The translations under genes were made by a program, and so were the position numbers. The notes below the pieces were generated by a model. The model was given only the letters and a program-made list of their open reading frames with translations, made no database searches and was not told the DNA's origin. A stretch of 64,000 nucleotides of DNA from Aspidapion aeneum (Eukaryota; Arthropoda; Insecta; Coleoptera; Brentidae). The DNA is taken from NCBI GenBank assembly GCA_963576565.1, contig OY755038.1:139510989-139574988 (forward strand), in the 5' to 3' direction. Of the stretch, positions 55,657-64,000 are shown piece by piece; positions within the stretch are counted from its first letter, which is position 1; every line of letters begins with the position of its first letter.

Positions 55657-57750
55657 TTATTCGCCGGAGCCACAATTAACAATGTTTGCATTAACTTTTT
55701 CGCCGATTTGAAGGGAGAATGAATCTTTTTGTTCTTTCAATTCGATTATAAACTTTGTGTGGCCGTAGTTGATTACGATTTCGGGTGTATTTTCTTTTAA
55801 ATTTACTGACGCCGATTTTTTTGAATATTTTTTAAGAAGTTTTATACTTACATAGGCTAGGAACATGAGTTATGAAAGGCACGTGATACCGAATAATATG
55901 TCATATTCATAGTGTATCTGTGTTGTGTTTAAAATATTTTGTGCGTTAGCAACTTGAACTGGTGATGCTGCAAGACTTACAATTGGATGATGAAAAAATA
56001 AGTATGCAACCATACCCGAGAGTAAAAAATTCCATAACAAAAAAATTCCGTGATTTCCCATACCGTATTTATCGCTGAAACCGTATGTTTGCGGTATGAT
56101 AGTGTCCACTGAATTTTCAATTTGTTTTAATGTTGTCTCTGATGACGTCAAATTTAAATGTGTTATATTTAGTGTCTAATTTGAGTTTAGGCATTCTTGC
56201 ATATCTTTATATGTAGGTTGCATGTGTTGCATTTTTGGTCTTAAAATTAATGATTTTAGATTTGACCAAACTGCAGGTATAATGTGAACTATGCTCGCCG
56301 TCTCGATTTTATTGTTACATGGGAATTTTTGTGGGATAATAATTTCGCCGGATGACTCTAACTGGCAATTGCATTGGATTTTAATTTTTAAAGCTCCTTT
56401 TTTGTTATAAACGTTTTTTAGCTCGGTTTTTCCACTACCGCATGAGAGATAAGTTTTTTCTTGAAGATGTGTAAGTATGTATGTATTTCATTTATTTCAA
56501 TGATCGACGAGTTACCTGAATGGTAATTCATCGGGCAATATGAACTTAGTTCTTCTACTGACGCGCCGTGATACAATTTTTTGGCGCACTCTGGTCCCTG
56601 TATATTATCAGCAGAAAACCTAGGAATAAAACATAATTTGTCGTGATAAGGTCTACATAAGTGTAGCCCTGTACCTGAAATTAGTCTAATTTCTTCTTTT
56701 CCGTAATTATTTTTTGAGACAGCGATGTACAATGTCTGGTGTGGTATTGTACATGTTTGATTGAATCATGCGAAGGGTGTGGTGGTCAGTTCATAAAGGT
56801 CCCACTTTTGTCTGTATAATCGGTATTTTAATGTGAATAAAAATTTTATTTTCCGTGATGCTGCAGTCGCATATTGGAAGTTCGTAAAATTTTGAAATTT
56901 TTTCTTTTGAAATTGCCAAACCTTGATTTGACGAATAGATTTGTTTTTCGAAATTATCTAAATCTTTTCGTAAAACCTCTGGATTGACTATTTTAATAGG
57001 GATTTTTCTTGCTTTGCATGATTCAATAATTTTTTGTTTTCTTGGCGCGCGAGTTAGAGATATTATTCGCCTTAAATTTTGATACTGGTTGGCCAGAGAT
57101 GCACTAGCAAAACTTTCTTCATCCCTCAGGATTACTTTAACTTCTTTATTTATAGTTGAAACTTTTGAGTCGATAAATTTTATTCTACGTTCTGTATCTT
57201 TAAAAGTATCGCCAATTTTGGTAGTGTAATCGGAAAAATGTTTTAACTGTTCCCCGATACTATGAAGGGTTTCGCTAAGCCCTTTACTGATTGTGTTAAG
57301 TTGCCTTTTTACTGTTTCGTCATCCTCCGAAATTATATCGAGTTTTTCTTCGGTCGCGACCCCACAACACCAATTTAGAGCATCTCCGATGAAGCCTAGT
57401 GCCCTTTTTGGCCTTAAATTTTGTTGAGATTTTTGTGCTCTCATCGAAGATGCGCCCCAGTTTCCGTTTAACAAATCGAATTCTTTTTTAAATGCCTTCC
57501 CTAACTCATGTGTGTGTGATACCAAGTTACGATTGCCGCCATATGACTCGCAGATATATCTTGGTAACTCTGGTTCTGTCATGATCTCTTCTGACCCATC
57601 CATTTTATATGTAATCGGAATTATAGCTTCGTATGCTACAGTTTACGGTAGTGCCTTCCAAAATGCTCCGGCACTGACTTCTACTAGGTAGGATTGGTTG
57701 TTTTCGGCTTCTGTGACCTTAATTGCTATGATGCACAATATGAAGTTTCA
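55657..57750 (-). pseudogene. Gypsy-3 env (baculovirus F-like, broken)
   Basis: An envelope-like gene. It probably begins near 57750 after TTTTTTTAG, a possible splice acceptor, with VEVSAGAFWKALP before a stop at about 57640. A 270-codon part follows with a furin-type site RPKR and the fusion-peptide-like ALGFIGDALNWCCGVATEEK, then a long heptad-rich segment. Further pieces contain GLHLCRPYHDKLCFIP, CPMNYHSGNSSIIEI and, near 56080-55850, hydrophobic membrane segments (IFLLWNFLLSGMVAYLFF). The cytoplasmic end reaches the stop at 55657. At least three frame changes or stops are present. The furin site followed by GFIGD is the hallmark of F-like Env in insect Gypsy elements. Confidence 0.85.
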
Positions 57751-58705
57751 TCTAAAAAAATTCACATATGTTATTTACATGCCTTTAGATGTGTTTAAAA
57801 TTAAATGTCTCTTTTTAAAATTAAATTTTATTTTAATATAATAATAATAGCATTCATAGCGTTTGGCTACGATATTTATTTTGCATTTTATTTGTTTTAT
57901 TGCTGTCTGTTCCTTGTTAGCAAAATATTAAAAGTTATCAAAATAAAGTTGAGGTTTATTTCCACATCTTAATTTATTTAAAAAAAAATACTTTAATTAT
58001 TTATAAAGTTTTGATCATTAATATAAATGTTTAACGAAAAATATTAAACTTCTAAGTGTTTTTAAAACAACTGGCTTAGATATTATTAAACAAGCTCCGA
58101 GTTGTCTCAACAAATCTAATCAAAATTTTTATATTCCTTAAATGTTTTTACAACAATTTATCTAATTAGTTGATACTTATAAGTTAAATATTTCAATAAT
58201 TTTTAACTTATTTTTAAACTTTGCGGGAGTGTTATCCCAACATTTAATTTAATTTATTATTATTAATACCTAATTGTTTTCTAAACTTAGGTTGATGAAC
58301 ACTAATTAGTCGTTCGCTTACTATTGTTATTATATTTCCTAGAAACAGTTTATATTTATGTAGATAAAGTTTTCAAAGCGGTCGTTGCTTGACACTTTGT
58401 TATATTATCTGGTGTAGTGTTTTAATAACATGATACCGTACACCTGCTAATCGGTTTTTAATTGTTTTATTTATAATTGCATTGCAAAATAAAAATTAAA
58501 AATTTAATTTAATTATAGGTAGGTATCTTTTTAAAATTTCAATTTTCCATTGAACAAAAATGTCTTTTTCACTTCACTAAAATAGCGTTTTTTATTTTAT
58601 TTCACTTTACTTTAAATAGTGTCTTTATATAAAGGGGCATATTTGTGACACAAGGTCTTGTTATAAGGGCTTTGCCCTAAGGGCCTTAAAAAAAAATTGT
58701 GCAGC
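57751..58705 (-). other. Spacer between Gypsy-3 integrase and env
   Basis: Nearly 1 kb of very AT-rich sequence without ORFs. A short inverted motif (AAGGGCTTTGCCCTAAGGGCC) straddles 58665-58687. In relatives env follows pol closely, so an inserted or expanded segment is possible. Confidence 0.6.
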
Positions 58706-59640
58706 TTAATTTTCTGTCACTGGCACTACTTCCGGTGTCCATGTGTCATAGTAAGGTAGCATCCTGCTGACATGAACCACTTCTTTTTTGCATTTGTTTG
58801 ATGGTCCTTTTCTTATTTCGTAATCCACATCCGACATTCTGCGGGTAACGTAATATGGGCCGAACCATCTGAGCAATAATTTTTCACTTCTTCCTACTTT
58901 TCTGACGGGAGTAAAAACTTTTACTTTTTTGCCTTCCTCATATTCCACGGATTTCTTCCGTGTTACTCGGTGGTGGACTGATATTTGCTCCTATAGGTAA
59001 TATTGCTTCCCGACCATGGACAAGCATAAATGGCGAGTACTGGGTCGTTGCTTGTTTTGAACAATTATAGGTAGATGTCACTAAAGGTAAAAATGTATCC
59101 CAGTCTGTATGTGACGTATTTGTGTATATTGATAACATATCTGCGATAGTTTTATTCATTCTTTCTATTAGTCCGTTGCACTGTGGATGGTATGACGTAG
59201 TGAACTGGATTGTGACGCACATTATTTTTAACATCTCTTATTAGTTCAGATCTAAAAACCTGACCCCTATCGCTCAAAAGATATTTGGGTGATCCGTGTC
59301 TTGTGATTATTTTTTCGACCATAAATTTTGCGACAGAATTTGCTTTTCCGTCCGGCAATGGTGCTGTTTCGGCCCATCTTGTCGCATAATCTGTCGCGAC
59401 TACAATCATTGTATTTTTTAGTTTTGATAATGGGAAAGGCCCGAGAAGGTCTATAGACACTCTCTCAAAAGGAACGCCTATCGGCATTTTGTTGTCCTTT
59501 TCTGGCTTGACAGTCGGGGCATCTTTTAATAAAATCTTCGATATGTTTTTGTTGATGGTCCCAAAAATATCGATTTTTAATTTTTTTTGTCGTTTTGGCG
59601 ACTTCCAGGTGAGCGCCTCCTAGCGGCTCGTTACAATGTG
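58706..59640 (-). pseudogene. Gypsy-3 integrase
   Basis: The zinc region is at the end of the preceding open part (HCNEPLGGAHLEVAKT ... CPDCQARKG). The core shows FERVSIDLLGPFPLSKLKN and MIVVATDYATRWAE (first and second conserved D), SDRGQVFRSELI, then after a frameshift near 59230 YHPQCNGLIERMNKTIADML with the catalytic E. The C-terminal domain has LLLRWFGPYYVTRRMSDVDY (GPY motif) and HVSRMLPYYDTW. Frameshifts lie near 59230 and 58945. The end at 58706 is a stop after VVPVTEN. Confidence 0.92.
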
Positions 59641-60500
59641 CAAATAAAATCTCTCCAATTAAATTTTTTGGTATGACTAGTAAAAACTCTCGCCCTTCTG
59701 GCCTGGGATTTATCTTGTGTAAAACTGTGTCTGTAAGCCTAAAATTTTTTATTCTTTTTCTTAGTCTAATACTGCCAATTTTGTCAGGATCTTGTAAACC
59801 GCCTATGACCTCTCGCAAACTTTCGTCTTCTCTCTGTAATTTTCCCATATCTTCGGGTTCAATAATGAACGTGGGTATCTCTTCTAATTGTTCCTCTTCA
59901 TTTTCGCTCAGTTTTAGCACGGGATTTCTACTCACGCAGTCGGCATCTCTGTGTTTTGCTCCACTTTTATGTTCTATTGTGTAGTCAAATTCTGACAATT
60001 TTATTGCACATCTGGCTAATCTTCCTACGGGATCTTTAACCGATTTTAACCAGCACAGTGCGTGATGATCGGTTACGATTCGCACATGCTTACTATACAC
60101 CAATGTTCTAAAATAGCCTAAACTGTATATTATTTCTGCTAGCTCTAATTCTGAGATTGACATATTTTTTTCTGCGTTTCTTAAACTTCGTCTGGCATAG
60201 GCAACAGGGTGAAGATGGGTGTCTTCACTCTCTTGCAAAAGTATGGCGCCTAGGCCTTGTTTGCTTGCATTGACGTGTAAAACGCATTCTTTTTCGGGTT
60301 GATAATGCGCTAAAACTGGTGATGTGATCAGCCTTCGTTTTAGCTCCTCAAATGCGTTTTGATGTTTTTCTTCCCAAAAGAAAGGTGTGTCTTTTTTGGT
60401 TAAATCGTAAAGCGGTCTGGCTATAGCAGAAAAGTTTTTTATGAATTTTCGATAAAAATTTGCAAGGCCTAAAAATTGCATGACATTTTTTTGTGTTTTA
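59641..60500 (-). pseudogene. Gypsy-3 RNase H and connection
   Basis: This is part of a 430-codon open stretch. Motifs are ECVLHVNASKQGLGAILLQ (first aspartate replaced by N in the usual TDAS position), EKNMSISELELAEIIYSLGY, VRIVTDHHALCWLKSVKDPV, LARCAIKLSEFDYTIEHKSG and HRDADCVSRNPV. The loss of the first active-site aspartate suggests an inactive enzyme despite the long frame. Confidence 0.9.
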
Positions 60501-60861
60501 ATTTTTGGAAAATTTTTCATACAAATTAATTTTTTTTTATCGGGTTTTCGGCCTTGGCTCGATACAGTATAACCGAGCAGATCCAGTTCTTCTTTTATGT
60601 ATTCGCATTTTGAGGGTTTTAGTGTTAGCCCTGCATCCCGTAGTCTTTGAAAAACGGTGCGCAATTTTTCTAAATGGTCAGAAAGTGTTTCTGAAAATAT
60701 ACAGATTTCGTCACAATAGACCAGGAGCGTTTTCCATTTTAGATCACGAAAAACCATATCTGTTAATCTTTGAAATGTTCCAGGAGCTCCCGATAATCCA
60801 AAGCATAGCTTGTTCCAAACGTATGTATCACCTTGTCCGGGGCAACAAAAGGCTGTATACT

Positions 60862-61062
60862 AATTGTGAAAGGCTTTCGCGGCCATCGTCCAATGGTGGG
60901 TGTGCTTTCGGGCTGTTCGGCCGTCGTCGTTGGAAATTCGTTCTCGACGTTTCGCCATCTCGAGTGGATGGCATCTTCAGGAGATGTTGACTGTTTGTCG
61001 GCTTCTCGAAGACTGGTGGTTAGTCTGTCGCGGACGCAGGTTATATACGCTATGGTGGGCGG
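60862..61062 (-). mobile_element. 201-bp Penelope-type insert with 11-bp TSD
   Basis: Flanked by GGCTGTATACT at 60851-60861 and 61063-61073. It is GC-rich, carries TATATAA near its minus-strand start (about 61050) and a hammerhead-like motif in the middle. It resembles the terminal regions of Penelope-like elements, which carry such motifs. It encodes nothing by itself and interrupts the RT gene. Confidence 0.7.
60942..60984 (-). ncRNA. Hammerhead-ribozyme-like motif
   Basis: The minus strand reads TCTC, then CTGAAGA (core), a stem TGCCATC/GATGGCG closed by CACTCGA, then AAAC and GTC followed by GAGA. TCTC and GAGA pair as stem I, and GTC is the expected cleavage triplet. Stem III is minimal, as in the type I motifs described for Penelope-like elements, which are thought to act as dimers. 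Confidence 0.6.
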
Positions 61063-61924
61063 GGCTGTATACTGTTTAAAATCGTCACTAACTTTAATTT
61101 GCCAAAATCCACTGCACATATTGAGTGTTGTGAAGTATTTGGTCTTCCCTAAATAGGTCAAAAGGTCGTCTATGACTGGCATCGGGTAGTTAGCTCTACG
61201 TGAAACATGATTTACGCGGCGAAAATCGCAACAGAACCGCGTCTCTCCACTCTTCTTTTTCACCAGTACCACTGGACTTGCCCATTCTGACTCCGCTTCG
61301 CTTATACCGCCTGCCTGAAGCATTTCATTTACTTGTTTGTCTATAATTTCCTTTTGCTTATGAAATAGTATGGGTTTCGCGTCACCCACGTCAATCACGT
61401 GTTCTACAAGGTCCGTCTGGCCCATATATTTTGAACTTTTTGCGAAAACATCACTGTACTCCTCTAATAAATTGTATAAATGCGATTTAATTTTTTTATC
61501 TTTAATGTGGTTAATTTTGTGGTCCGCCATTGCACTCTTTCTTCATCCTGTATCTCTTCAATGTTAAGGACGGGTAAGGTGTCTATATCGTACCTAAACC
61601 CCTTTTTAAGGTAGCCTAAGGTCGATTCCTTAAAATTTTTTATTGGGTTATGTTTTTTGGTGGTTAATTGCATTGTACAAGTGTCGTCATCAAATTCAGG
61701 GAAAGAGAAAATAATTCCTTTAGGTCTTAAAAATGCGTCATTCTCTTCAAAAATAATTTTTTTAAAATCAACTAAACCGAATTTTTCTATTTTTAATTCT
61801 ATTGTTGTATGCTCACTCGGTATAATAAAATAATCATTTAAACAAGTTACTTTAAAAATATCCCTTAAATCCTGGTTTTCCTTCTGTACTAACGGTAAAG
61901 AAGGTTAAATAAGATTTTCATAAG

Positions 61925-62260
61925 TTAATGAAAGGAAAGTGTTATTGTTATGTAACCGTTCGTTAGTCGTACAGTCTTGTCGGTGAGATTAATTTGGGCG
62001 TTATTTTTTTCTAAAAAGTCTATTCCCAAAATTAATGGTTTTGGTATGGCTTCAATATATCCACACATTTCGCCCATTTTAATTTTAAATTCTGTTAGGC
62101 CGAGTGGCATTACTTTATTTCCACCGGCAGTTGATAAAGCAAATTGTTGTTTTAAAGGCTCTATGTCTCTATATAGAGATTTCTCTATGATGCATTTTCC
62201 AGAGCCGGTATCCAGGACTATGTTTACCCCCTTAACATTATGACGATACCCTTAATTACC
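61925..62260 (-). pseudogene. Gypsy-3 protease
   Basis: The active-site segment NIVLDTGSGKCIIEKS (DTGS) and the second-half motif PLILGIDFLEKNNAQINL are 70-80 residues apart, as expected for a retropepsin. The tail ends GYITITLSFH with a stop at 61925. The start is in the frame that follows the Arg-rich end of gag. Between 61674 and 61924 lies pol sequence with several stops. Confidence 0.85.
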
Positions 62261-63837
62261 AGAATTTTATTGCTTGTTCCTGTTTGGAGGACGACTCCGT
62301 TGGGGCACTCTAATTGAGTCGTCCTTGCACATTTGGGGATGCCGACCTACTCGCTCTACTAAACGATACTCTTCTTTGTGGTCCCCTTTCGCTGCTACGC
62401 TCCCTGCTACACGCGTAATGTCCACACCTATTGCAGTCGTTGCATCTCGGCCTGCCGTCGTGACACCTCGTATTTGGAAGATCCCTGCTTCCTGAGTGAT
62501 CCCTTCTGGATGACTCTACGTGACTATTTTGCGGCCTTCTTTGTTCATTCCTGTTGTTTTGTCCAAAATTATTTACATTTTGGCCAAAATTCCTCCTATT
62601 ATACCCATGATTTGAGTTTTGATTATAATTTCCCGTATTTCGACTATGAGATTGACCTATCGGCCTGCTTAGATTACCTTTATAATTATTTGATCTACCT
62701 CTAAATTCGCGAAACCTCGACCTACCTCTACCATTTTGATGATAGTTTGACGCGTTTTGCCTAAAATAGTTTGTTTCATTTTGTCTCGTGTAATTTGGGC
62801 CATTTTGCCTTAAAAAATTGGGACCGTTTCGCCTAGGGTAGCTTCCCTCATTTTCAAAACTTCTGTTTGTCTTGTCATTTTGTCTATTAAAACGTTTTGT
62901 CTAATTTCAAAACTGTTTCTCTTAGTTTTTTGTGATTTAGGTCGGATGAGGTTATTAATTCGTATAACTCTGTATAGGAGCTATGTAGCCCACTTTCAAA
63001 ATGTTTTCTAAATTGGTCAAATGGCATTTTTTTGTCAACTTTATACGCCATATTGAATAAATCATAATAATATTGTTTAATATCCTCAGCACTTCCCTGT
63101 TTTCTATTTTTAAATTTAATTTTGATAAAATAAAATTCTTTTAAAAAATCTTGTTTTAAGTGAGGCCAAGTTTTGTTTGCATTCTCGGTTTTGCTACTAT
63201 ATTCTAAAAACCATCTGAAGGCGGCGCCTTCCAAATAATTTTTAAAATTTGCGTTTTGGTCCAACCGTTTACTTGAGATACTTTTTCGTATTTTGTAATG
63301 AAATTCACCGGGAGTCTAACCCTGGGTTAAAGTAAGGTGGGTCTATAAATTTGGGGCCTGATTACTGATCGTACCCGCCAGAGCGTCACTTAGCGTTGTA
63401 TTTGTCATTTAAAAAATTTTTGTGATGGCTGATTCATGTTTTTTATTGAAGCTAGATTTTGTATTCAACCATTGGTCAATTATGGTTTGACTTTTTTCGT
63501 CTTGCAACGTTTCTTCGGTCGAAGGAATTTCCGTTTTATTGGAAATGACCGTTAAATTATTTGAATCATCAAAAGATAAATTTTGCCCACGGGATAATTT
63601 TAAATCTCCTTGTTTTGAAAATTGTTAAACTTTTTTAGGAGTTGAGTGATTTTCGGCACTCGGATCGACGAAGGATAAGTCGAAATTTACTGTCTTTCTG
63701 ACAGAACTTCTTTTGAGTTTAGTGCTTTTTAAGAAGGGATTGCTAGCTGATTGCGAACTAGAGGCCAAGACGTTATTTTTGTCGTCTTCACTAAGACTTT
63801 TTGTGATGCTTCTAGTGACTCTGGCTGGGGTATCCAT
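62261..63837 (-). pseudogene. Gypsy-3 gag with Arg/Asn-rich nucleocapsid
   Basis: Gag starts MDTPARVTRSITKSLSEDD at 63837 and loses its frame near 63625. The capsid part (62887-63264) contains LEGAAFRWFLEYSSK, TWPHLKQDFLKEF and IKQYYYDLFNMAYKVDKKMP, the retrotransposon Gag fold. After a stop at 62887 the nucleocapsid region is highly repetitive, with FLRQNGPNYTRQNETNYFRQ-type units and GRSRFREFRGRSNN, and one possible zinc site CNDCNRCGHY. The leader of the element starts at about 63838. Confidence 0.85.
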
Positions 63838-64000
63838 TAATTATAGAAACCATCTTTCTTTGTTTTAAGAAAAAAAGTATAAAAATAATGCATTGAAAAT
63901 GTCGAGAAAAAATGAACTAAACTAATATGCGAAAAATATACACTAATAATAGGTAACATGTTACCACACTTATACTGCGTTTTTTGATTTAAAAAAAAAG

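Larger units (their letters stand above)
60501..61673 (-). pseudogene. Gypsy-3 reverse transcriptase, split by a Penelope-type insert
   Basis: From upstream: YSDVFAKSSKYMGQTDLVEH, WASPVVLVKKKSGETRFCCD, DFRRVNHVSRRANYPMPVID, YFTTLNMCSGFWQIKVSDD, then the 201-bp insert, then FGLSGAPGTFQRLTD and the active-site position, here VYCDEICIFS instead of Y-L-D-D. The thumb follows (CEYIKEELDLLGYTVSSQG). The insert keeps the frame open upstream but shifts it after, and YCDE would abolish polymerase metal binding. Confidence 0.9.

Overview
The window is AT-rich nuclear DNA from an animal, almost certainly an insect. The transposon mix (RTE, CR1-like and Jockey/I-like LINEs, Ty3/Gypsy elements with env, BEL/Pao, a Penelope-type fragment, MITEs) and the closeness of the one cellular gene to insect Rme-8 support this. 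A beetle is possible but is only an impression. About 80% of the window is nested, mostly decayed transposable elements.

The only confident cellular gene is DNAJC13/Rme-8, the endosomal J-domain co-chaperone, on the + strand. Two intact exons (31074-31228 and 35055-35256) join in frame and encode the conserved stretch just before the J domain. A protein of about 2,200 residues has exons on both sides of this stretch and none is visible elsewhere here. The window therefore probably lies wholly inside the gene: an upstream intron of at least 31 kb, a 3.8-kb intron, and a downstream intron of at least 28.7 kb.

Upstream intron, left to right: (1) an Osvaldo-like LTR on the minus strand (1-2394), cut by the window edge and inserted in a CR1-like LINE tail (2395-2860). 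(2) A degenerate minus-strand Ty3/Gypsy element, Gypsy-1: 3' LTR part and PPT 2861-3910, integrase to gag 4470-9611, minisatellite leader 9612-11447, PBS 11448-11463, 5' LTR from 11468. (3) CR1-like LINE-A on the + strand (about 12516-17895) lying between two LTR blocks, itself broken by an RTE fragment and by a 1.7-kb insert with two MITEs. (4) A second piece of Gypsy-1 LTR plus PPT (17896-18990). (5) CR1-like LINE-B, minus (18991-24706), split by RTE-A, + (21538-24125). (6) Jockey/I-like LINE-C, minus (24716-27837). (7) RTE-B fragment, minus (27850-28785), followed by unique AT-rich intron up to the first exon.

Downstream intron: a minus-strand errantivirus-like retroelement (ERV-A, about 37.9-53.8 kb and probably continuing beyond the right edge) is split by three later insertions. 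These are a BEL/Pao element (38861-45351, + strand, TSD GTTAT), a 3.1-kb solo LTR (47005-50123, + strand) and a second env-bearing Gypsy element, Gypsy-3 (minus strand, 53844 to the right edge). The solo LTR carries a sense-strand fragment of ERV-A-type pol and a 365-bp MITE. The RT of Gypsy-3 holds a 201-bp Penelope-type insert with a hammerhead-ribozyme-like motif.

All three Gypsy-class elements with internal coding sequence lie antisense to the host gene. Every transposon ORF is broken by stops, frameshifts or deletions, so none looks autonomous.
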